Part shown: in pieces, positions 7,666-16,211 of the stretch
Layout: every line of letters starts with the position of its first letter
Numbering within the stretch: position 1 is the first letter of the stretch
Assembly: GCA_046348225.1 (NCBI GenBank)
Contig: JAXMEQ010000003.1
Location: 372,001-436,000, forward strand
Direction of reading: 5' to 3'
Source: JAXMEQ01 sp046348225
GTDB taxonomy: Bacteria; Pseudomonadota; Gammaproteobacteria; Burkholderiales; Burkholderiaceae_C
DNA: 64,000 nucleotides
The notes under the pieces: model-generated
Database searches by the model: none
What the model was told of the DNA's origin: nothing
The model's input: only the letters and a program-made list of their open reading frames with translations
Translations under genes and position numbers: made by a program

Positions 7666-8373
7666 TCAGGCCGGCGCCATGCCCTGGCGGCGCTTGGCCT
7701 CGGCGGCTTGCGGTGACGTCATGTAAGCCAGCAGGGCCTGCACCTGCTGCGCCTGGGCGGAGCCGGGAACCAGCCCTACCGGCAGGCCGGCAGAAAAAGT
7801 CGTCGTGATCTGGATCTCGGGCGGCAACGGGCCCACGATGGTGATGCCCGGCACATTCAGCAGCTCACTGAGTTGCTGGAAGCCCAGCGCTACCTCGCCG
7901 CGCGCCACCAGCGTGCCCACCGGCACCCCCGGCGGGGCCTGCACCAGACGCGGCTTGATCTCGTCTGCGATGCCCCAGCGCTCAAACAGCGCGGCCAGCG
8001 CCACGCCACTGGGGCCGGTAGAAAAGCTGACGCTGCGGGCGGCCAGCACCGCCTGCTTCACCGCATCTTCGGACCCGAGGTCGGGCAGTGGCTCGCCCGC
8101 GCGCACCGCCACCGCCACGCCCGAGCGCACCAGGTCCACCCGGCTGCCGGGCTGCAAGTGGCCAGCCGCGATGAGCTTGTCGATGGCGTCCGACCCGAGA
8201 ATCACCAGATCGAACGCCTCGCCCGCCTGCACCCGTTTGGCAGCATCAACACCGCCCACCGATTCGATGGTCACCGGGCAGCCACCCTGTTGCTCGAAAC
8301 CGGCGGCCAGTTCAGCCAGCACCTGGCGTGTGGCCATGGACGAAATTCCGCGAACCGTGACAACTGCATTCAT
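7666..8373 (-). CDS. Signal-less ModA-like substrate-binding-domain protein, first gene of the pmd operon
   Basis: A 235 aa protein with the type II periplasmic-binding-protein fold used by ModA-like molybdate/tungstate receptors (SBP_bac_11 type): TVRGISSMATRQVLAELAAGFEQQ at the N-terminus, FDLVILGSDAIDKL, SFSTGPSGVALAALFERWG, GEVALGFQQLSELL and FSAGLPVGL. No signal peptide is visible, since the first beta strand starts at residue 5, so it is probably cytoplasmic and not an ABC receptor. No ABC permease or ATPase is adjacent. It lies 25 bases upstream of pmdE, in the place where Comamonas pmd operons carry pmdU and pmdK. A role as pathway accessory protein or isomerase is only a guess. Confidence 0.7.
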   Translation of the reverse strand: MNAVVTVRGISSMATRQVLAELAAGFEQQGGCPVTIESVGGVDAAKRVQAGEAFDLVILGSDAIDKLIAAGHLQPGSRVDLVRSGVAVAVRAGEPLPDLGSEDAVKQAVLAARSVSFSTGPSGVALAALFERWGIADEIKPRLVQAPPGVPVGTLVARGEVALGFQQLSELLNVPGITIVGPLPPEIQITTTFSAGLPVGLVPGSAQAQQVQALLAYMTSPQAAEAKRRQGMAPA

Positions 8374-8428
8374 GGGCCGATTCTGGGTGCAATCGAGCTA
8401 TACGAAAAGCGGAGGAGGCATCTATCAG

Positions 8429-8447
8429 GTATATCATTTGCGCATAC
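8429..8447 (+). promoter_or_regulatory. LysR-type operator candidate between pmd operon and its regulator
   Basis: Perfect inverted repeat GTAT-N11-ATAC, fitting the T-N11-A LysR binding pattern. It lies in the 90-base divergent gap, 17 bases before the lysR ATG and about 56 bases before the pmd-side start, the usual place for joint autoregulation and activation. Binding is inferred. Confidence 0.6.
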
Positions 8448-8463
8448 GAACACCTGCGCCCGC

Positions 8464-9375
8464 ATGGACCTCAAGCAGCTTGAATACTTTGTGCGCGTGG
8501 CCGAAATGGGCAGCTTCACGCGTGCAGCCTCGGCCCTGAACGTGGCGCAGCCCGCCCTGAGCCGGCAGGTGCGGCTGCTGGAGGTGGAACTGCGGCAGAA
8601 CCTGCTGGTGCGAAACGGCCGCGGCGCCACGCCCACCGAAGCCGGCAAGCTGCTGCTCGACCATGGCCGCGGCATCCTGCACCAGCTGGAGCGCGCGCGG
8701 GAAGACCTGGGCCGCATGCGCGGAGGCTTGTCCGGCCGCGTGGCCATCGGCCTGCCGCCCAGTGTGGCCCGCGTCATGACCGTGCCGCTGACGCGCGCCT
8801 TCCGCGACGCCCTGCCCGAGGCCCGCCTGTCCATCAGCGAAGGCCTGTCGGGCGCGATGCTGGAAGGCCTGCTCAGCGGCCGGCTGGACATTGTGGTTCT
8901 CTACAACGCCCAGCCGTCGCGGGAGATTGACATCACGCCCTTGCTGGACGAGCAGCTGCTGCTGGTGCGCGCCCGCGCGCCCGGCCTGATGGAAGACCCG
9001 CCCCCCGGGCCTGTGGATCTGCGCGAGGTGGCGCGGCTGCCGCTGGTGATCCCGACGCGGCCGAATGCGATTCGCATGCACGTGGAATCGGAAATGGCCA
9101 GCATTGGCTGCCAGCCGCAGGTGGCGCTGGAAATCGACGGCGTCTCTGCCATCCTCGACCTGGTGGCCGACGGCGCGGGCTGCGCGGTGCTGTCACGTAA
9201 CGCGGTACTCAACTCGCCGCGCCCGTCGGCCTACACGGTCCAGCCGATTGGCACGCCGCCGCTGAGCATTCCGCTGTCGCTGGCCACCAGCCTGCAGCGG
9301 CCCGCCACCACAGTGCAAAAGGCCGCGCTGGAGCTGATCCAGCGCACGGCGCCCGGCGTGATTGCCCGCGCCTGA
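8464..9375 (+). CDS. LysR-family transcriptional regulator, probable regulator of the pmd operon
   Basis: A 303 aa LysR-type regulator: N-terminal winged helix MDLKQLEYFVRVAEMGSFTRAA with recognition segment VAQPALSRQVRLLE, linker helix, then an inducer-binding domain from about residue 92 (GRVAIGLPPSV) to 290. The ATG at 8464 is the canonical LysR start; the much longer upstream frame is spurious. It is transcribed divergently from the protocatechuate operon across a 90-base gap with a GTAT-N11-ATAC palindrome, as expected for an activator that senses a pathway intermediate such as PmdR in Comamonas. Target assignment is by context. Confidence 0.88.
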   Translation: MDLKQLEYFVRVAEMGSFTRAASALNVAQPALSRQVRLLEVELRQNLLVRNGRGATPTEAGKLLLDHGRGILHQLERAREDLGRMRGGLSGRVAIGLPPSVARVMTVPLTRAFRDALPEARLSISEGLSGAMLEGLLSGRLDIVVLYNAQPSREIDITPLLDEQLLLVRARAPGLMEDPPPGPVDLREVARLPLVIPTRPNAIRMHVESEMASIGCQPQVALEIDGVSAILDLVADGAGCAVLSRNAVLNSPRPSAYTVQPIGTPPLSIPLSLATSLQRPATTVQKAALELIQRTAPGVIARA

Positions 9376-9382
9376 CACACCC

Positions 9383-10357
9383 ATGCCCGCCACGTCACGC
9401 CGCCTGTTCCTGCAAGCCGCCCTGGCCCCTGCAGCCTGGCCCGCGGTCGGCCGTGCGCAGGGGTTTCCGTCGCGGCCGTTGCGCATCGTGGTGCCCTTCG
9501 GCGCGGGCGGTGTGGCAGACCTGACCGCGCGAGCCGTGGCACAGCCCATGGCGGAATTGCTGGGCCAGGGCGTGGTGGTGGAGAACAAGCCCGGCGCAGG
9601 CGGCATTGCGGCAGGTGAAGCCGTCGCCCGTGCCGAGCCGGACGGCCACACCCTGCTGCTCATGAGCAACGCCACAGCCGTCAGCGCGAGCCTGTTCAAG
9701 AGCCTGCCGTTCGACCCGCTGAAAGACTTTGCGCCGATCTCGACGCTCGGCTACTTTGACATCGCCCTGTTCGTGGCCGCAGGCAGCCGCTTCAGCACCA
9801 TCGACGGGCTGCTGGCGCATGCAAAAGCCCATCCTGGCCAGCTGAACGTCGGCACCATCAACATCGGCAGCACGCAGCACCTGTCGGCAGAGCTGCTCAA
9901 GACCAGCGCCGGGCTGGACTTCCAGGTCGTGCCCTTCAACGGCACGCCAGCCGTGCTCAACGCGCTGCGCGCCGGCCAGGTGGACGCCTGCGTGGAAATC
10001 CTGGCGCCCATGCTCGGTCAGGTGCGGGCCGGCACGGTGCGGGCCCTGGCGGTGCTGGGCGAGCGGCGCGCGGCCGCCACCGCCGCCGTGCCCACCCTGG
10101 CCGAAAGCGGCCTCGCCGGCTTCAACGTCTCGTCATGGAATGCGCTGGCCGCGCCGGCCCGTACGCCGCGCGACGTCGTGGGCCTGCTCCACCGGCAGGT
10201 GCTGGCAACCCTGGGCCGCCCTGACGTGCGACGCCGCTTGGATGACATGAATGTGGATGCACGGGGCAGCACGCCCGCCCAGCTGGCCGAGTTGCTGCGC
10301 ACTGAAACCCGCCGCTGGGCGGATGTGATGGCGCGCGCCGGGGTGCCGCGGCAGTAG
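9383..10357 (+). CDS. Bug-family (tripartite tricarboxylate transporter) substrate-binding protein
   Basis: Periplasmic receptor of the Bug/TctC family, 324 aa. The N-terminus SRRLFLQAALAPAAWPAVGRAQ is a Tat-type export signal, then PLRIVVPFGAGGVADLTAR, VVENKPGAGGIAAGEAVA and PDGHTLLL, the loops that bind carboxylates in this family. ATG at 9383 starts 7 bases after the lysR stop. It lies in the same direction as lysR, so it is probably co-transcribed and may sense or deliver an aromatic acid. No TctA or TctB membrane components are nearby, so it is an orphan receptor. Ends 2 bases before the convergent AEC transporter gene. Confidence 0.9.
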   Translation: MPATSRRLFLQAALAPAAWPAVGRAQGFPSRPLRIVVPFGAGGVADLTARAVAQPMAELLGQGVVVENKPGAGGIAAGEAVARAEPDGHTLLLMSNATAVSASLFKSLPFDPLKDFAPISTLGYFDIALFVAAGSRFSTIDGLLAHAKAHPGQLNVGTINIGSTQHLSAELLKTSAGLDFQVVPFNGTPAVLNALRAGQVDACVEILAPMLGQVRAGTVRALAVLGERRAAATAAVPTLAESGLAGFNVSSWNALAAPARTPRDVVGLLHRQVLATLGRPDVRRRLDDMNVDARGSTPAQLAELLRTETRRWADVMARAGVPRQ

Positions 10358-10359
10358 CG

Positions 10360-11331
10360 TCAACCGGCCACGATGCCCTGCTGGCGCAGGGCCCACAGCA
10401 GCAGGGTGAGCGTGAAGAAAGACACCACCGTCGTGCCCATCTGGGCAGCGGCCGCTGGCCCGTCATGGCCGTGCTTCTGCGCCAGGATCGGGTAAATGCC
10501 CAGCATGGGTACGGCCGCAAACACCACCACGGCGATCTGCAGCTCACGCGCCATGGGTGGCAACAGCCACACCAGCAACAGCACCGCCAGCGGGTGCAGC
10601 AGCAGCTTGCCCATCGCCACCGCGCCCACGTCGCGCAGCAGGCCGCGCGTGGCCACGCCCACCAGGGAGCCGCCGATCACGAACAGCGAAATGGCCGCAC
10701 AGGACGCTGCCAGAAGGTTCACGGCCCGCGCCGCCGGCTCGGGCAGGCGCCAGCCCAGCAGCGAAAATGCAAAGCCGATGGCAATGCCGTGAATCATCGG
10801 GTTGGTGAGCACGCCGCGCAGCGACTGCGCGAGCGCCTGGCGCCACCGCGCCGCACGGCCAGCGCCGGCGGCGGCGCCCACGTCGCTGTCGGCCAGCGCC
10901 AGGGCCAGCGGCAGCAGCAGGAAGTTTTCAACCACCATCGCCAGCGCCAGGCCAATGCCGGCATTGACCGGGCCCAGCACCTGCGCCACCAGCGGAAAAC
11001 CGATGAACCCGCTGTTGGAACACGACATGCCCATGCCGATGAACGCACTGGCCGACACGGCCTTGCCTGCGACCCGCCGGGCCCACAGGAAGCCCAGGGC
11101 CATGGTCAGCAGCGAGCCGAGTGCGTAGGCGGCCACAAACACCGGGTTGAGGATTTCCGCCACCGCGCGTTGCGACAGCGCATTGAACAGCAGGGCCGGC
11201 AGCGCCAGGTTGATGACGTACTTGCCGAACACGCGCATGTCTGCACGGGCAAACAGGCCGGCACGCGTGGTGGCGTAGCCCGCAGCGATGATCAGGTAAA
11301 TCGGCCCGGTGATGGCCAGGATGTCGAGCAT
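10360..11331 (-). CDS. AEC-family (auxin efflux carrier-like) membrane transporter
   Basis: Inner-membrane secondary transporter of the AEC family (PF03547), 323 aa with about ten hydrophobic segments: ILAITGPIYLIIAAGYATTR at the N-terminus, the crossover motif GMSCSNSGFIGFPL near residue 100, and LFVIGGSLVG in the second half. Family members move malonate, malate and related dicarboxylates. ATG at 11331 lies 4 bases after the preceding dehydrogenase stop, so both are in the long leftward operon that starts at vanA. A role in moving an aromatic acid or pathway dicarboxylate is inferred from context only. Confidence 0.88.
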   Translation of the reverse strand: MLDILAITGPIYLIIAAGYATTRAGLFARADMRVFGKYVINLALPALLFNALSQRAVAEILNPVFVAAYALGSLLTMALGFLWARRVAGKAVSASAFIGMGMSCSNSGFIGFPLVAQVLGPVNAGIGLALAMVVENFLLLPLALALADSDVGAAAGAGRAARWRQALAQSLRGVLTNPMIHGIAIGFAFSLLGWRLPEPAARAVNLLAASCAAISLFVIGGSLVGVATRGLLRDVGAVAMGKLLLHPLAVLLLVWLLPPMARELQIAVVVFAAVPMLGIYPILAQKHGHDGPAAAAQMGTTVVSFFTLTLLLWALRQQGIVAG

Positions 11332-11335
11332 GCGC

Positions 11336-12235
11336 TCAGCGCTTGGGCGCGGCCAGCAGCGCGTCGGCGTAGTCCTGCCAGCGGGCGCCCGGCCCCAGCG
11401 CGCTGAACGCGCCGTCGGCAGCCTGGTCGGCCACCCACTGCTGCTTGCCGGCAATGGCGGCCGCCATCAGCGGGGCAAAGCCCGCCTCCTGCACGGTGTT
11501 GGCGGCTTCGCGCATTTCTTCGGCACGGCGCTTGCCGTGCTGCACCACGCGACTGAAGAAGTACGCGCCCTGTGCCTGCCAGTCGATGCCGGGGAACGTC
11601 TCCTGCAGCGTGGGCAGCACATGGTCTTCCACGCCGTAGGCGCGGGCCGTGGCGTAGCTTTCAATCACCAGCGCCTCCAGGCCCTTGATCATCACGCTGC
11701 GGCACATCTTGATGGCGCTGGCCACGCCCAGCTCTTCGCTGACGGCCCGTGCATCCATGCCCCAGCCGCACAGCACGCCTGCCAGTGCGGCGGCCTGCTG
11801 GCCCCCCAGCAGCATGGGCACCCGGATGCCGTAGGGCGGCACCGACGTCATGACGCCAGCCTCCACGTAGTCGGCGCCTTTGGCATCAATCAGCGCGGCA
11901 GCCTGCTGCTTGGTGCCCGGCGACGCGGAGTTCAGGTCCAGCAGGACGGCGCCGGCGCCGACATGCGCGGCAGCCTCCTGCGCCACGGCCAGCGTGCTCG
12001 AGGCCGTGACCGCCGAAATGACCAGATCGCTCACGGCACAAAGCTGACCCATGGAGTCGCAGGCCGCAATGCCGTGGCGGGCAGCGTGGTCCAGCTCTGC
12101 CGCCCGCGTTGCAGGGGCCGCAAACTTCAGGTCCCAGGCACTGACCGAGACGATGCCAGGCTGACTGCGCAGGCCCGCAGCGAAGATCTTGCCAACTTCG
12201 CCATAGCCAATCAGGCCGATGCGCTGGATGTTCAT
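11336..12235 (-). CDS. NAD(P)-dependent 6-phosphogluconate/3-hydroxyisobutyrate dehydrogenase-like oxidoreductase
   Basis: A 299 aa two-domain oxidoreductase. N-terminal Rossmann fold IQRIGLIGYGEVGKIFAAGL carries the GxGxxG-type motif; SASPGTKQQAAALI resembles the substrate loop of beta-hydroxyacid dehydrogenases. The C-terminal half, GVASAIKMCRSVMIKGLEALVIE, includes the helical DUF1932 domain with the family Lys. ATG at 12235 is chosen because the Rossmann strand begins there; the longer start at 12268 overlaps dctM. It is 8 bases from dctM and 4 from the AEC gene. Related genes accompany protocatechuate/gallate 4,5-cleavage clusters, but the substrate is not known. Confidence 0.85.
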   Translation of the reverse strand: MNIQRIGLIGYGEVGKIFAAGLRSQPGIVSVSAWDLKFAAPATRAAELDHAARHGIAACDSMGQLCAVSDLVISAVTASSTLAVAQEAAAHVGAGAVLLDLNSASPGTKQQAAALIDAKGADYVEAGVMTSVPPYGIRVPMLLGGQQAAALAGVLCGWGMDARAVSEELGVASAIKMCRSVMIKGLEALVIESYATARAYGVEDHVLPTLQETFPGIDWQAQGAYFFSRVVQHGKRRAEEMREAANTVQEAGFAPLMAAAIAGKQQWVADQAADGAFSALGPGARWQDYADALLAAPKR

Positions 12236-12243
12236 CCCCGGCC

Positions 12244-13563
12244 CTAGCCCACGTACTGCACCAGCCACAGCGAGATGGGCGGGAACAGCAGCAGCAACAC
12301 GGTACGGATCACGTCGCTGGCAAGGAATGGCATGACGCCGCGGTAGCTCTCGGCAATCGGCACATCCTTGGCCATGCCGTTGACCACATAGACGTTCAGG
12401 CCGACCGGCGGTGCCAGCAGGCCGAAACCCACCGTCATGAGCACCATGATCCCGAACCAGATGGCCACCGACTCCTTGGGCATGCCGAAGTCCAGGCCCA
12501 TCACCACGGGGAAGAAAATCGGAATGGTCAGCAGGATCATGGACAGCTCGTCCATCACCGCGCCAAGCACCACATAGAACAGCAGGATGCCCGACACCAC
12601 CAGCACCGGCGCCACACCCCAGCCCTTGATCACGTCGGCCAGCTGGGCCGGCACCTGCGTCAGGGCCAGCGCAGCGTTCATCATGTCAGCGCCAATGAAG
12701 ATGAGGAAGATCATGGCACTGGCGCTGGCGGTGGCGTAGAAGCAGTACATGGCCTTCCGGAAGGTCAGCTCGCGCTTGAGCAGGGCGGCCACAAAGGTGC
12801 TCGCCGCGCCCACGCCGGCGCCTTCGGTCGGGGTGAACAGCCCGCCATAGATGCCGCCGAACACGATCATGAAAATGATGGCGATGGGTGCGATCTTGAA
12901 GACGGCACTGGCCTGCATGCGCGGCCGGTCATCCTCATGCTCGGGCGCGTGGCCCGGAAACAGGCGCACATACACCGCGATGGCAATCATGTAGCCGAAC
13001 ATGGCAATGACACCGGGAATGGTGGCGGCGGCAAACAGCTTGGCAATGTTCTGCTCGGTCAGGATGGCATAAATCACCAGCGGCACGGAAGGCGGAATCA
13101 GGATGCCCAGCGTGCCGCCGGCGGCCAGCGTGCCGGTGGCCAGCCGCCCCGAATAACCGTGGCGCTTCATCTCCGGCAGCGCCATCGAGGTGATGGTGGC
13201 CGCCGTGGCGATGGACGAGCCGCAGATGGCGCCAAAGGCTGCGCTGGCCATCACGGCGGCCATGGCCAGACCGCCCCGGAACCGCCCCATCACGGCACTG
13301 GCAAACTCGAACAACGCCTTGGAGATGCCACCTTGCGTGGCGAAGTTGCCCATCAGGATGAACAGCGGGATGACCGACAGGTCGTAGCTGGCAAAGCGCG
13401 CGAATGCCAGGCCGTTGAGGTTGTTGAAAAAGGGCGCCGTGCCCACCTGGTAGATGTAGCCAAAGCAGCCCGCCACGAACATCGCGATGGCGATGGGCAC
13501 ACGAATGACCATCAGGCCGAGCATGCAGGCAAAGATGAGGCCTGCGAGGGTGAGGGAACTCAT
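12244..13563 (-). CDS. dctM: TRAP transporter large permease subunit (DctM)
   Basis: Membrane subunit of a TRAP transporter, 439 aa with about twelve hydrophobic helices: SSLTLAGLIFACMLGLMVIRVPIAIAMF at the N-terminus, GAICGSSIATAATITSMALPEMKRHGY, GGTLGILIPPSVPLVIYAILTEQN and GLLAPPVGLNVYVVN, all DctM signatures. It couples Na+ gradient to uptake with DctQ and DctP. Its ATG overlaps the dctQ stop (ATGA). The matching dctP is broken by an insertion sequence, so this permease probably lacks its own receptor. The gene itself looks intact. Confidence 0.93.
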   Translation of the reverse strand: MSSLTLAGLIFACMLGLMVIRVPIAIAMFVAGCFGYIYQVGTAPFFNNLNGLAFARFASYDLSVIPLFILMGNFATQGGISKALFEFASAVMGRFRGGLAMAAVMASAAFGAICGSSIATAATITSMALPEMKRHGYSGRLATGTLAAGGTLGILIPPSVPLVIYAILTEQNIAKLFAAATIPGVIAMFGYMIAIAVYVRLFPGHAPEHEDDRPRMQASAVFKIAPIAIIFMIVFGGIYGGLFTPTEGAGVGAASTFVAALLKRELTFRKAMYCFYATASASAMIFLIFIGADMMNAALALTQVPAQLADVIKGWGVAPVLVVSGILLFYVVLGAVMDELSMILLTIPIFFPVVMGLDFGMPKESVAIWFGIMVLMTVGFGLLAPPVGLNVYVVNGMAKDVPIAESYRGVMPFLASDVIRTVLLLLFPPISLWLVQYVG

Positions 13564-14036
13564 TGGCCCTGCTCCGAAAAATTGCCGAACAGCGTCTGGG
13601 CCAGCGCAATCACCGCGGTCAGCACCATGGGCGGCACCATCAGCGCGTAGACAATCCACTCGGGAAAGCCCAGCATCATGGTGGAAGAATTGGCGTTGAA
13701 GGCGCTGATGCCGCCGACCGTGGTGCGCCAGGCCAGCAGCAACATCACGGTAGCCAGCACCAGGCTGCCGAACCGGTCGAGCCGGGCGTTGACCTGCTCA
13801 GACATGCGCGCCGTGAAGAAGTCCACGATGATGTTCTCGCGCCGGACCTGGCACCAGGGCAGGAACAGCGCCACCGCGGCACCTGCTGCCACGGCCGTGA
13901 GCTCGTAGTCACCGACCAGCGTCACGCCGATGGTGTTGCGCCCGATCAGGCTCACACAGGTCACCAGGGTGATGGCCGTCAGGATCACGCCCGCCAGAAC
14001 CGCACAGACCCTGGCCAAAAGGGAAAGAGTTTTCAA
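13560..14036 (-). CDS. dctQ: TRAP transporter small permease subunit (DctQ)
   Basis: Small four-helix TRAP membrane subunit, 158 aa: LSLLARVCAVLAGVILTAITLVTCVSLIGRN, then AVALFLPWCQVRRENIIVDFF (the typical polar loop) and two further helices. The only credible start is TTG at 14036; no ATG or GTG lies between the upstream hairpin and the first helix. Initiation is therefore weak, which fits the low stoichiometry of DctQ. It overlaps dctM by 4 bases. It lies downstream of the interrupted dctP, so its transcription may be affected by the insertion sequence. Confidence 0.9.
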   Translation of the reverse strand: MKTLSLLARVCAVLAGVILTAITLVTCVSLIGRNTIGVTLVGDYELTAVAAGAAVALFLPWCQVRRENIIVDFFTARMSEQVNARLDRFGSLVLATVMLLLAWRTTVGGISAFNANSSTMMLGFPEWIVYALMVPPMVLTAVIALAQTLFGNFSEQGQ

Positions 14037-14103
14037 TTCGTCACCACTGGAGTTGTTCTGCCAGGCGTCACCGGCAGGGCGGCGGCACCCGATCTGGGTG
14101 AAG

Positions 14104-14135
14104 CCGCCCGGACAGGCACCAGCCTGCCTGGGCGG
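14104..14135 (-). terminator. Strong intercistronic hairpin between dctP and dctQ
   Basis: CCGCCCGGACAGGC and GCCTGCCTGGGCGG can pair into a 14-base stem with one mismatch and one wobble and a 4-base loop. There is no T-run after it, so it is more likely an mRNA-stabilising or partial attenuator structure that keeps receptor mRNA in excess over permease mRNA than a full terminator. Confidence 0.55.
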
Positions 14136-14865
14136 ATTATCGTTGCTGATATTACTTCTGGTACTTGGCGATCAGCGCGCGGGCTTCAGCGACCAGCTTG
14201 GCGCCGTCGATGTTCTTGCCCTTCATTTCGTTGACCCAGTCGGTTTCCACTGTTGAGGCCGTGCGGCGCCAGCGCTGCGTCTCGGCCACGTCCAGCGCCA
14301 CGATGTTGTTGCCGGCCTTCACGGCAATCTCGCGGCCGACCTTGTCGCCATCGTCCATGGCCTTGCCGAAGAACGCCGAGGTTTCAATGCCGGCATTGGC
14401 GTCAATCACCTTCTTCAGGTCCGCCGGCAGCTTGTCGTAGGACGCCTTGTTCATCGAGAACGCAAAGGTCTGCGTGTACAGGCCTTCCTTGCCGGCAAAG
14501 GTCGTGTGGTTCTTCACCAGCTCCGTCACCTTGAGCGACGGTGTGACTTCCCAGGGAATGGTGGTGCCGTCGATCACGCCCTTGGACAGGGCGTCGGTCA
14601 CGGCCGGCACCGGCATGCCCACCGGCGTGGCGCCAAGCTTGGTCAGCATGTTGCTGATCACGCGGGAGCCGCCGCGCACCTTCATGCCGCGCAGGCTTTC
14701 CAGCCCGGTCACCGGTGTCTTGGTATGGAACAGCCCGGGGCCGTGCGTGTGCAGGGCGATCAGCTTGACGTCCTTGAATTCGTCGGCGGCGTACTTCTCG
14801 GCGTACTCCCAGAACGCCCGAGACGACTGCTCGGCGCTGCCGCTCATGAAAGGCAGTTCGAACAC

Positions 14866-14874
14866 TTCCGACTT
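14866..14874. repeat. Target-site duplication, left copy
   Basis: TTCCGACTT immediately outside the left inverted repeat; identical to the copy at 16203-16211. Confidence 0.9.
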
Positions 14875-14893
14875 CACTGCTGTCCGGTTAAAT
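14875..14893 (+). repeat. Left terminal inverted repeat of the IS4-family element
   Basis: CACTGCTGTCCGGTTAAAT, 19 of 19 bases complementary to the right end. Confidence 0.93.
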
Positions 14894-15019
14894 GAGCCAT
14901 GGCAAGCTGTAGAGCAAGCATTGGCGTGGGTTTGCGGTCGATTTCATTTGGTGCCGATTTGAATTTTGATTTCAAAAAAGTAGGTAATTTCTCGGGGTTG
15001 ACACCCCCGAGGAGTACCT

Positions 15020-16189
15020 GTGAATGTTGGAAAGACCTTGTTCGCGCAAGTCATGGAGTTCGTGCCTTGGACGAGCTTCACGCGCATCGTGCATCGCTAC
15101 GGCGGCAACTCGGGCGTGCGCACGCTGTCCTGTGCCGAGCAGTTGCGTGCGATGGCCTTTGCGCAACTGACCTGGCGCGAAAGCCTGCGCGATATCGAGG
15201 CGAGTTTGGCGGCCAATGCCAGCAAGCTGTACGCGATGGGATTTCGCTCGCCAGTCAAGCGTTCCACGCTGGCCGACGCCAACGAGTCGCGCGACTGGCG
15301 CATCTGGTCGGACTTGGCGGCCGTGCTGATTCGTCGGGCCCGCAAACTCTACGCCGGCGATGCGCTGGACGTTGGCTTGGACAACGCGGTCTACGCGCTG
15401 GACTCCAGCACGGTCGATCTGTGTCTGTCCCTGTTCGAGTGGGCGCCATTTCGTTCCACCAAGGCGGCCATCAAGCTGCACACGCTGCTGGACCTGCGTG
15501 GAGCGATCCCGGCCTTCATCCACATCAGCGACGGCAAGCTGCACGACGTGAACGTGCTCGACATGCTGACATTCGAGGCCGGCGCCTTCTACGTGATGGA
15601 CCGTGGCTACGTGGACTTCGAACGTTTGTACACGCTGCATCAGGCCGGGGCATTCTTCGTCACCCGGGCCAAGTCGCCTATGGACGCGCGACGCGTGTAC
15701 TCGGCCCCTACCGAGCGGGGCACTGGAGTGATCTGCGATCAACGCGTGATGCTCAACGGCTACTACTCGGCAAGGAAGTACCCCGAGCATCTGCGGCGCA
15801 TTCGTTTCAAGGATCCGGAGTCGGGCAAGACGCTGGTCTTTCTGACCAACAACACGACGCTGCCGGGGCTGACGATTGCCGCGCTGTACAAAAGTCGATG
15901 GCAGGTGGAGTTGTTCTTCAAGTGGATCAAGCAGCACCTGCGCATCAAGAAATTCCTGGGCACCAGCGAGAACGCGGTGAAGACGCAAATCTGGTGCGCC
16001 GTGTCCACCTACGTGCTGATAGCCATAATCAAGAAGGAGCTTCACCTCGATGCCTCGCTCTACACATGTCTACAGATCTTGTCGGTGTCCGTCTTCGAGA
16101 AAACCGAGATTTCATGCGCCTTGCAGGCCGACGACTCTGCGTTCGACCTGCCCACCAGCGCTAACCAATTGAATTTGTTCGAGATTTAA
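15020..16189 (+). CDS. IS4-family transposase
   Basis: DDE transposase of 389 aa, GTG start at 15020 with GAGGAG upstream. The N-terminus FAQVMEFVPWTSFTRIVHRYGGN is the DUF4372 DNA-binding segment common in this IS4 subgroup. Catalytic residues are in YALDSSTVDL (first Asp), YVMDRGYVDFERL (second Asp) and the IS4 signature Y-x2-R-x3-E-x6-K in YKSRWQVELFFKWIK (catalytic Glu). No stop or frameshift interrupts it, so the element may still be active. The stop lies inside the right terminal region, as often in compact insertion sequences. Confidence 0.95.
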   Translation: MNVGKTLFAQVMEFVPWTSFTRIVHRYGGNSGVRTLSCAEQLRAMAFAQLTWRESLRDIEASLAANASKLYAMGFRSPVKRSTLADANESRDWRIWSDLAAVLIRRARKLYAGDALDVGLDNAVYALDSSTVDLCLSLFEWAPFRSTKAAIKLHTLLDLRGAIPAFIHISDGKLHDVNVLDMLTFEAGAFYVMDRGYVDFERLYTLHQAGAFFVTRAKSPMDARRVYSAPTERGTGVICDQRVMLNGYYSARKYPEHLRRIRFKDPESGKTLVFLTNNTTLPGLTIAALYKSRWQVELFFKWIKQHLRIKKFLGTSENAVKTQIWCAVSTYVLIAIIKKELHLDASLYTCLQILSVSVFEKTEISCALQADDSAFDLPTSANQLNLFEI

Positions 16190-16202
16190 CCGGACAGCAG
16201 TG
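16184..16202 (-). repeat. Right terminal inverted repeat of the IS4-family element
   Basis: ATTTAACCGGACAGCAGTG, exact reverse complement of the left end. Confidence 0.93.
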
Positions 16203-16211
16203 TTCCGACTT
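16203..16211. repeat. Target-site duplication, right copy
   Basis: TTCCGACTT, identical to 14866-14874. On the minus strand it encodes Lys-Ser-Glu of DctP at the junction. Confidence 0.9.

Larger units (their letters stand above)
14875..16202 (+). mobile_element. IS4-family insertion sequence, 1328 bp, complete
   Basis: The element is bounded by perfect 19-base inverted repeats (CACTGCTGTCCGGTTAAAT at the left, its reverse complement at the right) and by a 9-base direct duplication of the target, within the 9-12 bases reported for IS4-family members. It carries one plus-strand transposase with an intact frame. It is inserted in dctP in the opposite orientation. Perfect ends, perfect duplication and an open transposase point to a recent insertion. 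I could not name the exact IS. Confidence 0.95.

Noticed and set aside
14152..14877. 241-codon dctP fragment starting at 14877 as its own gene
   Set aside because: The GTG-like start lies in the target duplication/IS end and there is no signal peptide; it is the 3' part of the split gene.
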